Below are positions 23,570-34,345 of a stretch of 64,000 nt of DNA, in pieces. The stretch is from Rhizophagus clarus (taxonomy: Eukaryota; Glomeromycota; Glomeromycetes; Glomerales; Glomeraceae). Each line of letters opens with the position of its first letter. Positions within the stretch are counted from its first letter, which is position 1. The notes under the pieces were generated by a model, which had not been told where the DNA came from, searched no databases, and was given only the letters and a program-made list of their open reading frames with translations. The translations under genes were made by a program, and so were the position numbers. The stretch lies in assembly GCA_015698045.1 (NCBI GenBank), contig BLAL01000315.1, forward strand, positions 62,001 to 126,000, read 5' to 3'.

Positions 23570-24075
23570 TGCTAGTCAGTCAGGAGTGCTTTCATTGATG
23601 GTATAAATGACTATATTATGATATATGAGCTCAAAATATATAAAAAATAACCCTTTAATCTGATATTACTTATGTGATATGAACTGTGAAATGCAAGTTA
23701 TATCTTTGCTAATAATCCCATATTTTTCCAGCATCTCATTCAACTTTTTCAAGGTTTTGTAAGATAAGAACAACTTTAATTTACGCTTGCAAAGTTTCTT
23801 AGCGAAATCTGCAAGTTTTTTCGCAAAATCACCTGGTATTTCATAACTAAGATAGTAGTAGTCTTAAGAAAATCCCAGCCATTGGTTTTTTGTTTGCGAA
23901 TTACTTTCAACTTCTCGTTATCAAGTTTTAAGTCCTCTTTCTTACTCAAGAAGTCTATAAGCTCCTTCGTTTATATTTTCAAACTACGTTAGCTAATGTG
24001 AGAGCATTTTTTTCTGTTGTAATGACACTAGTAAAGGTAGAAGCTGGCGTATTAGTTTCAGAGACAGACATAATG
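23570..24075 (-). pseudogene. SAM/Crinkler-type N-terminal module, heavily decayed
   Basis: Begins MSVSETNTPASTFTSVITTE, then KNALTLANVV, and continues through stops and shifts (IRKQKTNGWDFLKTT, MKYQVILRKNLQISL). This start is familiar from a large Rhizophagus family with an N-terminal SAM-like domain, in which the text should go on to a helical domain. At least eight stops or shifts are present, so the copy is dead. Recognition rests on memory of the family, not on a search. Confidence 0.4.
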
Positions 24076-24354
24076 TTACGTTTTTATAGTGAAAATAGGC
24101 TCAGATAAAAAATAGTGTTACTTTCTGAAGTGAGATAAAAATTTATTTCTGGGATGGAAAAACAAGCGCTAATATATTTTTATATCATATAAGAATTACA
24201 TCATTTCACGTAATCCATTTCTCATATACATTTGATAAAATAATACTTTATTTATAAAATAAAAAATGTTGCCAGAAGTCAGCTTATAATACATAAAAAT
24301 TGCGACTATATTTCATGACTAAGACTAGCGCTATATGATATAAATAAAAAATAC

Positions 24355-24640
24355 TATTTATTCTTAGGTTTTATGGAAATGTGAACTTGATCCTGAACAA
24401 GAGATTTATTGAAATACTTGGAGATTTCTTTGGTTGATTCCATGAGTTTAACTTCAATATAGAGGTCAAAATTGAAGAAAAAAGCTTGGTAACCCTAATT
24501 TGATAATAAAGTTTTAACAGAAGATTTGAGAGTGGAAACCTTATCTTCTTTGCAAAGTTTAATTACGAAATTTTTTTCATCTTGCCTATCTTAAAAACTA
24601 CACTTAAGTTTGATAGGATTTATATTAGCCATATTTCATT
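24355..24640 (-). pseudogene. Small unassigned gene remnant
   Basis: Reads MANINPIKLKCSF, stop, DRQDEKNFVIKLCKEDKVST...LLSN, stop, GYQAFFFNFDLYIEVKLMES...SIKPKNK, stop. The alternation of charged and hydrophobic residues looks like a real protein of ~92 residues with two in-frame stops. The family is not recognised. The stretches 24076-24354 and 24641-24933 show nothing I can support. Confidence 0.35.
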
Positions 24641-24933
24641 TTCTGAAATGCAAAAGCTCATTGTGAGAAATTTTTGCTTGCAGTAAATCTAACTTCTAGT
24701 ATATAGTATATACCTCAATTATTTTTTTGCAGAAAGTTGGCTGAACTTCTACACACTCTTACATGATTTATATTTTGCTGGGAAAAAGTCAAGGAGGTAT
24801 GAGGCATAATTAGTATTGTTATCTAATGCTAAAAGTTCTATGAAAGCATATGCAAATGGAATCTTCTTACCTTTTCACATGGAGATTTATTAAAGAAAGA
24901 CAGAAATGGTCTTACGCCTGATTATTGATACCA

Positions 24934-25107
24934 CTCAAATCCAAAATAATTTGGGATTATGGCAGCCCAAATGTACAAATCTAAATTAATTTACAAATTA
25001 CATATAGAAATTTTGTAATTTGTACATTTGGAATTTGGGAATTATGGCAGTCAAAATGTACAAATTAATTTGGGATCCACTTAAAATAATTTGGATAGCA
25101 TCTATAT
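24934..25107. mobile_element. Palindromic MITE, copy 1
   Basis: About 175 bp, internally repetitive and palindromic (AATTTGGGATTATGGCAG, ACATTTGGAATTTGGGAATT). The ends are GATACCACTCAAATCC and, inverted, GATGCTATCCAAATTATT. A second copy in opposite orientation lies at 32530-32716. It sits amid dead gene fragments. Confidence 0.65.
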
Positions 25108-25315
25108 GCCTGATGATCTCAGAATTGCGAGTCCTTTAACCCTTCATAACATTAATATTTACTTTTAAAGCTGGTCCTGTGTTGCTTGTAGACATTCTTT
25201 CACATTTTCTTATGATTGTTTGGGAAAAAAAATAAAGAATAAAGGTTAATATGTTTTTTGAATATGTATGCAAAAATTATTATATTGCACAAGACCTGAC
25301 TGATAATCTACTTAT

Positions 25316-26173
25316 TTTTTGTCATACAATCTGTGGCTCAGCAAAAAATCTTCTGAGCCTTTTTTCAGTCAAAGGCTTCAAAAGAAAAAAGGTTTCCATA
25401 TTTTTTTCTCATCTTACAGATCGGTAGATCAAGAGAGGGGTGTTTCGCTAAATTTTCTGCATTAAATATATTACTTTATTATAGCAATCATGATAAATAA
25501 TAATCCTGAAATACTTGCTAAATTATATGGACTGTTTTTATATAAGAAGAAGGATATAATAGCTATTCAGAAGAAACTCAGTATTGATGAGATCCTGGAA
25601 AGACATGGCAATGCAAATAAATTAGTAGTGCCTCCAGATTCTAAGCTTATGGAGAAAACACTTGCTGATTCGTATGAATTGTTATTAGAATTAGTAGGGG
25701 ATTTAATACTGGTACAGGAGAATCTCAGCATCAATAGTAATCCTATTCTAGAAGTGAAATATCAAAGCAATGAAACTTCTGTGACTATTTCATTGAAGGA
25801 GATATTTAATTTGCTTATGTATTTGGAAGATAATATAATAGCAATTCAGAATGAACTTGGCATCATTGGTTACAGTAATGGAGAAAGAGCAGAAAAAGTC
25901 AATGAGAATGTAAGAGCACAATTCTGAAAGCTTGAGAAATTTTACGATCCCTTGATCCACTTGTGATATTACTGAAATATGGTAAAATGGGGGTAAAGAA
26001 AATTTGGTTTACTGAAGAGAAACTTCCTCTATTTTCAAATCTTACTCCTCAACAATTGCATGAAATTTTTGTAAAAAATTTGGCTGGTACAGACCAGTGT
26101 TCATATTTAGTATAGGCTAGCTAATCTATATTTTTTTTATCACACAATCTGTGGCTCAGCAAGTTCTTCTGAG
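25316..26173. repeat. Direct repeats flanking a small gene
   Basis: ACAATCTGTGGCTCAGCAA occurs at ~25327 and ~26143, each preceded by TTTTT(G)TCA-like sequence and followed by TCTTCTGAG. The ~42-bp repeats are 816 bp apart and enclose the frame at 25490-25927. They could be relics of short terminal repeats or of a segmental duplication. Confidence 0.5.
25490..25927 (+). CDS. Small helical protein, possibly truncated
   Basis: An intact 145-codon ATG frame (MINNNPEILAKLYGLFLYKK...) with two similar halves: KKDIIAIQKKLSIDEIL, LVGDLILVQENLSINSNP and LEDNIIAIQNELGIIGYS read as three copies of a ~55-residue helical repeat. After the stop, a different frame continues with SLDPLVILLKYGKMGVKKIW FTEEKLPLFSNLTPQQLHEI, so the original product was longer and a frameshift near 25930 has cut it. 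The family is not recognised. It is bracketed by the direct repeats at 25316 and 26132. Confidence 0.45.
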   Translation: MINNNPEILAKLYGLFLYKKKDIIAIQKKLSIDEILERHGNANKLVVPPDSKLMEKTLADSYELLLELVGDLILVQENLSINSNPILEVKYQSNETSVTISLKEIFNLLMYLEDNIIAIQNELGIIGYSNGERAEKVNENVRAQF

Positions 26174-26183
26174 TTAATGATCA

Positions 26184-27085
26184 TCATTCTGGACTACCAT
26201 TTTGTAGAGTATTATGATATTTCCTAATTAAGGAGGAAATAAAATTAATATTCTGACTGCCAAGAACCTGTCTAAGATAACCACTATATGTGGCAATAAA
26301 ATTGGGAATAACCTTATCTCTAAAAAACTTAATATGAATATTTTCTGAATTAAGTTGGTCTAATGCTTTTTTTCTAATATTACTACACCCTTCCAGATCA
26401 AGATATTTTAAATTAAGATATAAACAAGCAATTTGCTCAATAGTAAAATCAGTAATATTGCAAAAGCTAAGATCAAGACTCAAGATGTTGAAACATTGGG
26501 CAAAAATAAATAATGTTACAAATTGATATTTCAGTAAGCTCTCTGCGGTAAGAAATATTTAGATATTCTAATTTATGACATGACTGCGCTATTGCAGATA
26601 GATCTTTATCAGCTATTGGTTTAAAAGTAAAGGTTTTATTGAGATCCAATTCAGTGTCGTTTAAATTTAGATACTTCAAATTTGGATATGAATCCACTAT
26701 CATATATAGTGCTTTATTACTAATTCCTGAACTGTTTTCAAAATCTAAATAAATTATGTTTGGAAACAATTGTAAAATACCTTTGATTTTTTTATTTAAA
26801 AATAGAGGATAGTATGAAATTTTAAGATGAGTTAGATGTAAACCATAAACTGGTTTTTGACCTTTTATATCTAATTTTAAAAATTTTTCCAATCGATATT
26901 GATCCTCTGCTCTAATCCTCTTTAGCTTAATGCATCTCCATAGAATAGGAGCACCGTATCTGTACCAAAACCAGCAAACCAATAGGGTAGGATAAAGTGA
27001 CTTATTTATTTCTAAGAAATATAAAATTTGTTCCAATAATTCTGATATATTGAAAATACTTGGGTGCGTTATAAATAATATATGC
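26184..27085 (-). pseudogene. F-box / leucine-rich-repeat gene, one frameshift
   Basis: The start PSIFNISELLEQILYFLE and LLVCWFWYRYGAPILWRCI is an F-box of the type common in Rhizophagus, the adaptor that joins substrates to SCF ubiquitin ligases. LRRs follow (NIIYLDFENSSGISNKAL, NLKYLNLNDTELDL, KLEYLNISYRRELTEISI), and after a single-base frameshift near 26480, LDLSFCNITDFTIEQIA and LKYLDLEGCSNIRKKAL. Only about six repeats remain. A start upstream of 27036 is not certain because the 27188-27783 element lies close by. Apart from the shift it is well preserved, so a sequence error is a possible alternative. Confidence 0.7.
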
Positions 27086-27187
27086 TGTATCTTTAAACAA
27101 AAAATAAAATTATATGATCACCTGCTCTGGACTAGCTAGATTATTCACAAACGCATTATCACTATCTGAATCAGATAGATTTTATAC

Positions 27188-27783
27188 TAAACTTGGGTGC
27201 CAAAATATTTCGGCTATATGCCGAAATCGAAATACATTTCAGCATATAATAATTTTGGAACTTCCAAATCCCAAACCATTTCCAAAATCCCAAATCATTG
27301 CCGAAATCTCAAACCATATCTGAAATCTCAAACCATTTCTGAAATCCCAAATTCTAGTGTTTTCATAATTTATAAAACTGTAAATTAATTAAATAACCCC
27401 ATGTAATACATCAAACACCCATATCTTCTTGTTAGGTATGATGTGAGTATAATAGAAGCTAAAATAAGGAATTTTCTTAAAGCTAATTAAGAGGCAATAC
27501 CATTCATTTACAATTAAAATTTTTTTGTTTGTTGTCTATTCTTAATCTACATAAATAGGTATTAAATATACTTATGGGTTTTTTGGGGTTTCGTTAAAGA
27601 TTTGGAATTTTGGCAATAATTTGGGATTTTGACAATAATTTTGGATTTCAGCAATAATTTGGGATTTTGACAATAGTTTGGGATTTGGAATTTGGAATTT
27701 TGACAAAATTCCAAAACTATATTTTGGCATATGTCAAATCCCAAATATATTTTGGCATATACAGGTTTTGGCACCCAAGTTTA
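27188..27783. mobile_element. Inverted-repeat element, ~600 bp
   Basis: The perfect terminal inverted repeat TAAACTTGGGTGCCAAAA opens and closes the element. The inner flanks carry complementary arrays of (AAATCCCAAACCATT)-like strings on the left and AATTTGGGATTTTGACAATA-like strings on the right, so the arms pair over ~200 bp. The middle (27380-27540) is unrelated AT-rich DNA. No clear target duplication was found. Confidence 0.65.
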
Positions 27784-27829
27784 TTTTGCACAGACTCATT
27801 ATCACTAGCTATTCTATATTGATATTTTG

Positions 27830-28600
27830 ATCAAGCTTTTCTAGTACTTTTCTGCTAATACCATTACAATACTTTAAACCAAGAAATTTTAGATTATAAC
27901 ATGAATGAGCAATTTTCCTGATTGCTAAATTACCAACTATACCATTACTGAAGTCTAGATGTTTGAGTTTAGGACATGATCATGCAATGGCACGAATACC
28001 CAAATCAGTAATATAGTCACAGCCAAATATATTAAGATATTCTAATTTATGAGATGATTTCACTATTTGTTTGACAGCAGTATCAGAAATACTACATTGC
28101 ATTAGATCTAGAAACCTAAGTTTTTGGCATGAACGTACAATAATGCATATAGTTTCTTCACTGATTAGGTGACATACTCTAAGGTTGAAATGCTCTAATC
28201 TAGAATATGATTTTGCTATTTTTTTAATAGCTTTATCACTAATATAGCCACATTTGAATAGTTCAAGCTTTATTAAATTTGGATATGATTGAACAATATT
28301 AATAAATGTGGTATCATTGATATCTAGTTTACATGTAACGCTGTAATTTAGATATACTATATTTGGGCATGAATCTATTATTCCATTTATATCTCCATCT
28401 AATACTAGTTTATAGTAAAAAAATGGAAAAATGATATTTCTCATATTTACTCTGTGAAATGGTTTCAAGTCTTTATATATACATAAAAATCTTCTCAGAT
28501 AGTTTAATTTAATATACTTCTATAGTATCTATCTTGCAATGCAATACCAAAATCAATTAACAAATAGAGTGGAATAAAAGGCCTCATTAATTGATAAAAA
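27830..28600 (-). pseudogene. Second F-box / leucine-rich-repeat gene, decayed at the 5' end
   Basis: Between 27980 and 28468 a clean frame shows at least five LRRs of the cysteine-containing type: NLIKLELFKCGYISDKAI, RLEHFNLRVCHLISEETI, KLRFLDLMQCSISDTAV, KLEYLNIFGCDYITDLGI, and after a stop KLKHLDFSNGIVGNLAI and LKFLGLKYCNGISRKVL. Upstream, FYSTLFVN-stop-FWYCIA is a broken F-box, with further stops (TGA, TAG) where Arg, Trp or Gln is expected. It is a neighbour and paralogue of 26184-27085, in the same orientation. Confidence 0.68.
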
Positions 28601-28804
28601 ATTTAGGATTAACTCTAACAGCTCTGGTATAATAAAAATTTATAAATGCATCCTGCTCCATATCTTCAGGTTAAATAGTGCATATTATATGTTACATCTT
28701 TTGAAAAAAATACAAAATACAATAATCGCTTTAGTACTGCAGAATATTAGCTAACTGTTTAGTGTTTATTTTGACATAAAATATTGGAAAGCTTTCATCC
28801 TGAT

Positions 28805-29798
28805 TAGGGCTCCAATCAGTTCGGTTTGGTTCAGTTTTTGCAAAAACTGATACCAAACTGAATTAATCAGTATTGGTATTAATGATTACCTAAACTGATC
28901 AGTAATTACCAAAAACTAAACTGATTTACTGAACGTTTTTAGTAAAAAAATGTTTCGCAATGTTTAGCAAAAAAAAAGTTGTGAAATGATTTTTTCTTAT
29001 CAAATCATCCATAAAAAAACGTTTCACAACATATTTTATTAAAGTGACAAAAAAAACGTTGTGAGACATTTTTTTTATATTAAATCGTTTTATAAAAACA
29101 TTTCACAATGTTTTTAAATAAAAAGGAAAATAACGTTGCAAAACGTTGTTTTTTATATTAAATTTCCAATGTAAAAAACATTTTGCAACATTTTTTACAA
29201 GTTTTGCAAAAATAACATTGCAAAACGTTATTTTTTTTATATCAAACGTTTATGTAAAAAATATTTCGCAACATTTTTTACAATGTCCGTAAAAATAACG
29301 TTGCAAAACGTTATTTTTCATATTAAATTATTTATGTAAAAAATGTTTCGCAACATTTTTTACAAGTTTCGCAAAATAATATTGCGAAATATTATTTTTT
29401 TATCAAATCATTTATGTAAAAAACATTTCACAACATTTTTTACAAGTTTCGCAAAATAACATTGCAAAACGTTATTTTTCATAATAAATTGTCTATGTAA
29501 AAAACGTTTTGCAACATTTTTTATAAGTTCTACAAAAATAATGTTGTGAAATGTTATTTTTTATATCAAACATTTATGTAAAAAACGTTTTGCAACATTT
29601 TTTTTTAGCTACATTATTTAATAAAAAGACGTTTTTCTTATAAAAAAACGGTTTTATTATCAGTAAATCAGTTCGATAAATTGCAAAACTGATACCAAAA
29701 CTAAAAGTTTCAGTTTGATAAATCATAAAACTGAAACTGCTTTGATACCGAAACTAGTCAATACAGTTCAGTAATTACTGAAACTGATCGGAGCCCTA
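28805..29798. mobile_element. hAT-like non-autonomous element with internal satellite, no. 1
   Basis: The terminal inverted repeat TAGGGCTCC(A/G)ATCAGTT is flanked by an identical 8-bp duplication ATCCTGAT (28797-28804 and 29799-29806). An 8-bp target duplication and a TAGGG start are typical of hAT transposons. The subterminal ~130 bp on each side is made of CAGTTT / GATACCAAAACT strings. The core is a satellite of ~75-85-bp units (see 28940-29640). No transposase is encoded, so it would depend on one supplied in trans. Confidence 0.8.
28940..29640. repeat. Palindromic satellite inside hAT-like element no. 1
   Basis: About nine units, each holding CGTTTTGCAACATTTTTTAC and its inverse AACATTGCAAAACGTTATTT. 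Inverted halves let each unit form a stem. The unit spacing is 73-85 bp. Confidence 0.75.
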
Positions 29799-29839
29799 AT
29801 CCTGATAGAATCTTAACACCTTTTTTAGTCACGCATTTC

Positions 29840-30290
29840 TTCATTACTTATAAGAAACAGCCTTTTTTTCTGTTACCATTTCAACTGAATCAGAATCTTC
29901 AGAAGACTCAAATGAATAGAAGAAACTCTTACCTTTTTTACCAATCAGTGAGGAAATTGAACCACAGTTTGCTTATCTACACATTCGTCTAGATCTTCTA
30001 ATTTGTCTTTTAAGGATTTCACATTCCTTTCCAATTATTTTACCTTCCTTTCTAAAGAATTATATTGGAAATGGTAATATTTCAAATCTTTTTTTAGCAC
30101 ATTATTTTCACAGAAAAATATACTATATGCTTCTACATTTTGCTTATCTGGCCCTGCCAAAAGCGTGATTCTGAAACTTGTTAAAGGCAATAACTTAGCT
30201 ATTTTTTCTGTATGTCTGATAACTTTCTGCTAGATATATCAGATGAATGTTTTTGATCATTAGTTGATTCTATTCTGGTCATTTTCATAA
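29840..30290 (-). pseudogene. Coiled-coil gene remnant
   Basis: Reads NVLKKDLKYYHFQYNSLERK, VK, stop, LERNVKSLKDKLEDLDECVD, with MTRIESTNDQKHSSDISS upstream. The helical heptads resemble the coiled-coil pseudogene at 4120-4827. Several stops interrupt it. Product unknown. Confidence 0.4.
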
Positions 30291-30389
30291 TATTTTATAT
30301 ATACTATATCTTTTGCTTTAGATGAAAAAATAAAATTTAATAAATGATATCAGGCTAGCAAAATTAACCCTCCTTATCCTCTAACCCAT

Positions 30390-32490
30390 ATACAGTATGT
30401 GATCAGTTTTTGTCGAAGAATTCAAATGCCTTTGCCTGATCATAAGGCTGTCTTTTTTTTCAAAAATTGAGTATAGTATAGTTTTTCGTGATAAAGGCAT
30501 AGTTGTCAGGGCTGTGCTTTAGGGCTTTACTTGCAATAATTCATAGCATCTGATAAATTCTTTGCACCATTCGAAATAACTGCAAATACTGCCCCTAATT
30601 TGTGCAAATAGCTAGGGAGGAGTGGTTAGAGTTCTGAATAGGTCAGGTCAGATCACGTTACATCATTAACTTGAACTGAATAATTTTTTTAGGTCAGGTC
30701 AGATTGGGTAACTTATTCTAACCTGACCTGTTTAACCCAAAAGTATTTAGATCACTTCAGGTAACTGGATAAATCTGATTATCTGAAGTTTTATTACAAA
30801 TATTTTAAATAAAAAAATGTTCTAAAGATATTTTTTTTATTACATTTTCTATTAAAAAATGTTGCGAAATATTTTTTTATTAACAAAATATATATGAAAA
30901 AACATTTTGCAACATTTTTTACAAAATTAATTAAAAAAACATTGCAAAACATTTTTTTATTAGTAAAAATTTACTGAAAAAACATTTCACAATATTTTTT
31001 CATAAAGCTAATTAAAAAAAAACATCGTGAAATGTTTTGTTATTAGTAAAATACACTGAAAAAATATTTTGCAACGTTTTTTCACAAAATTAATTAAAAA
31101 AATATTGCAAAATATTTTTTTATTAGTAAAATAAACTGAAAAAACGTTTCACAACATTTTTTTACAAAATAAATTAAAAAAATGTTGTGAAATGTTTTTT
31201 ATTAGTAAAATACACTAAAAAAACGTTTTGCAACATTTTTTCACAAAATTAATTAAAAAAACATTGTGAACCATTTTTTTATTAGTAAAATATACTGAAA
31301 AAATATTTCACAATATTTTTTTATAAAGCTAATTAAAAAATGTTGCAAAATATTTTTTTATTAGTAAAATACACTAAAAAAACATTTCGCAACATTTTTT
31401 CACAAAATTAATTAAAGAAACATTGCGAAACATTTTTTTATTAATAAATATATACTGAAAAAACATTTTGCAACATTTTTTTATTAGATTAATTAAAAAA
31501 AACATAAAACTTTTTTTATTAAATTGGTTTTGAGTTAACGGGACAATCAAGTTAGATCAAACCTGTAACCTAACTTGATACCAGGTATTGAATTTGATGA
31601 CCTGATCTGAATATTTTGGGTCAACCCGATGGGTAACTCAAATTGACCCTTACCCATTCAGAACTCTAGGAGTAGTTTACCAGTTTCAGAAAGAAATTTA
31701 TCTTTTTTCAGAAACATATTAAACCATTTAACTTTTAGCACTCCTGGATCCCTCAACTGTCCAAAAGAAATTGCATTCTGAATCCAAGTAAAAAGAAGTT
31801 TAGCCTGTTCTTCATCTTTTTCTAACGATTTAAATACCCAAAGATTATCCTGCTGATCTCAGTTTTTTGAATATTCAGTTACACTTTTATTAGAAATGTG
31901 CAAGTCTTTAATTTCCGAAGGGTGAATGCAGAACATTATCATTACATTGGCTAGGGCTTACACAGTGGGTGTCTTAGATATGTCATACAAATCAAGTCTT
32001 TCTTTAACTAATTCTAATAAGAAGTAGTCTAGATAATGAATTTCTTCATCTTCACATAATAAACTCTTCTCCTTTTAGATTTTATTTAATAAAATGGTTA
32101 TCTCTGGAATCTTTGTAGCTTTTATTATTATCTCTAGAGCATTAAGCTTTCACAATTCCACTTGGAGCCTACTGAGACTAGATATGTAGGCAACTAGATT
32201 AGGGGATGTCTCAGCTATTGCCTTAGCTATAGCTTTTATTTTTTTTTCACCAAGGCTGTCCCACATAATATGCTGAGCTGTTTCTCTAATAATTTCTCAT
32301 TTTGGGATAATATCTGATACTTGGCAGCTGCTTTTAATACCGCATATATTAACTTCCCCTGCTTCATCCTCTTCTTCTTTGGGGTTATTCAGCTTCTATT
32401 TTGACAAATTTTCTAATCAGGAATTAATACAAATACCTGCTCTCTGCTAAAATTATATCCTTTTTGAAAGCGCTGATGGTCCTTATTTTT
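30390..32490 (-). pseudogene. Tyrosine-recombinase-like gene, interrupted by a hAT-like element
   Basis: The 5' part (31677-32490) reads ALANVMIMFCIHPSEIKDLH, WVFKSLEKDEEQAKLL and QLRDPGVLKVKWFNMFLKK. After the insertion at 30627-31668 it continues PSYLHKLGAVFAVISNGAKN, ALKHSP-like and NYTILNF toward 30390. In Rhizophagus relatives known to me these positions read R-P-x-E, A-L-R-H-S and N-Y-T-I, which fits box I, box II and the nucleophile Tyr of tyrosine recombinases. That assignment is inference. Here Arg of box I is His (C-to-T type change). Stops are frequent. Removing the element and one target copy restores the frame exactly. Confidence 0.5.
30627..31668. mobile_element. hAT-like non-autonomous element with internal satellite, no. 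2
   Basis: The terminal inverted repeat TAGAGTTCTGAAT(A/G)GGT is flanked by GGAGTGGT (30619-30626) and GGAGTAGT (31669-31676), an 8-bp duplication with one mismatch. Subterminal zones hold GGTCAGGTCAGAT / AACCTGACCTG strings. The core (30860-31510) is ~8 units of ~80 bp with CATTTTGCAACATTTTTT and its inverse, the same motif type as element no. 1 although the terminal repeats differ. It lies inside the tyrosine-recombinase-like frame. Confidence 0.82.
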
Positions 32491-32529
32491 TTTCAGTTTA
32501 TCTATCAAAAGCTCAAGTAATGCTGGACT

Positions 32530-32716
32530 GTGCTGACTATAGATACCACCCAAATTATTTTAAGTAAATCCCAAATTTATTTGTACATTTTGACAGTCAT
32601 AATTCCCAAATCCCAAATGTATAAATTGCAAAATTTATATATGTAATTTGTAAATTAATTTGGATTTATACATTTGAACTACTATAATCCCAAATTATTT
32701 TGGATTTGAGTGATAT
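32530..32716. mobile_element. Palindromic MITE, copy 2
   Basis: Inverted relative of the 24934-25107 copy. The ends form CTATAGATACCACCCAAAT and, inverted, CTATAGATATCACTCAAAT (19 bp, two differences). About 180 bp, non-coding. Confidence 0.7.
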
Positions 32717-33119
32717 CTATAGTGCTAGCTAAGTTCTTCATTACTCATATCTTTATTAAGTTTGTACTCTGTAACGTACTTTATTACAATCGAGGACATG
32801 ATAATATAATTATAGATTGTAAAGTAACTATTAGATTGTGTGTAATCTTTAGGTTATTCTATATCTGATAAAGTTCAATTCAAAAAAATTATTCTGACAA
32901 TTTACTACCTCATGGTTAGTAATAGCTATCAGAGAGTTAAAAAAAAGGAAAAAAATATATAACTTATAAGAGATTTCTTTGAGGCCACCTGCTCTGGCCA
33001 GATTATGTTTTGCATATAGCAGGTTGATAGAATAAGCAATAAAAAAAATAATAATAATTTGGAATAATATATCACCTAGTTGTAAAGAACAAAAGTTTCA
33101 TCCTTACTAATATTTTATA

Positions 33120-34339
33120 ATCCACTCTTATTCGCTCTTTACCAAAGCATACCATTCTCCTAGAGTATGCTTATATTTTTTTACCATTCCTCATCATCGT
33201 AAACATACTCCTAAGGCTTTCCCACATCTTTATATTCTCAGAGATATATTTCTTTACTTATTAACCTTTCTCTTCTAGTCATATAAAATAAATCATTCAG
33301 ATTCATTTTATTTTTTTTCACAAAATCAATTACATCTACGTCTACCATCATCCTGTCTTAATATTCTCAGGATAGGTTAACATCTTTTTCTGTGATAGTC
33401 ATGAATATATCTGGATCTTCACCGTGATTGATAGCCCATTTTCTAAGATGCTCTTTTCGCTATTGTCTAGCTGGAAATGTGGAGGAAACTTTTTTATTAC
33501 TAGGATCAATATGTTCAGAACTCTTAGAACTTTCAGATGTCTCAGATGTTGAGGCGATTGGAATTCTGCTTTCTTATCTCTTAAAGGGAGATTTTCTTTT
33601 GGCTGAGATAGGATTATTTTTGGAGGAATTATTTCTGGCATATTGAATATAGGTATATCTGTGGTCTTATTTATAGGTAAGTCAACTTGAGATATATCAG
33701 AAAATTCTTCAATATCACTTAAACCGTGCTTACAAAGCTTGACTATAATTTTGGAGTAGTCAAGAATATACTGCCACTCTCTTTTTCTACCTTTCACTCG
33801 TACTTGTTTATACTTAGTAATATTTTAAATGTTATTAGGTAATGCCTTTTCACCATTATTTCCACACCATTCAAGATATTTTTGGTATAAAAATGCTTTA
33901 CTATTGGTCCTAATTCTACTACTCTCAGTCCAAGATACAATATAGTCAATTATAAATTGAATAGAATTAGAAAGCTGATTTCGCATTGTTTCTACCTTCA
34001 TTTTAGTTGGTGGAATCTTACATGGCTTCCATCCTAAATAATTAAGATTAAGCAAATATGTCATAAATGATCTTGGCGTATTTAATAGGATGTTCAAGAA
34101 TTCCTTTTAACTGATCAAAATATGTGAAGTTACTTTTACAGCAGGGAGAAACATCTAAATATACAATACATTCATTCTTCATTTTCACTCAAATTGGGAT
34201 ATCATGATTACTTAAAACCATAAATCTGGGATAATGATCACACTTTTAAAATTCTAATCTCTTACGTTCAATCGAGACATAATCTTCTATAATAAGGGAC
34301 TTTAGATAATCATTTGCTTTATGCCATTCACCACTAGCC
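33120..34339 (-). pseudogene. D5-like helicase gene, C-terminal part
   Basis: This continues the gene at 35690-37280 downstream of an inserted element. Clear blocks are SHYPRFMVLSNHDIPI-like, CIVYLDVSPCCKSNFTYFDQ and WTESSRIRTNSKAFLYQKYL, then EWCGNNGEKALPNN and GRKREWQYILDYSK. Together with the N-part these match the primase plus D5-type SF3 helicase proteins of element-borne families in Rhizophagus; D5-type helicases are also known from large DNA viruses. A longer tail runs to about 33120 with many stops. Stretches 33399-33797 and 33825-34097 are still open. The copy cannot make a functional enzyme. Confidence 0.55.
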
Positions 34340-34345
34340 ATTCCC
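34340..34345 (+). repeat. 6-bp target duplication, left
   Basis: ATTCCC, repeated at 35690-35695. The duplicated bases lie within the helicase frame. Dropping one copy with the element rejoins ...NEAG and MASGEW. Confidence 0.7.

Noticed and set aside
25316..26173. LTR retrotransposon suggested by direct repeats
   Set aside because: Repeats are only ~42 bp, without TG..CA ends, primer-binding site or pol gene.
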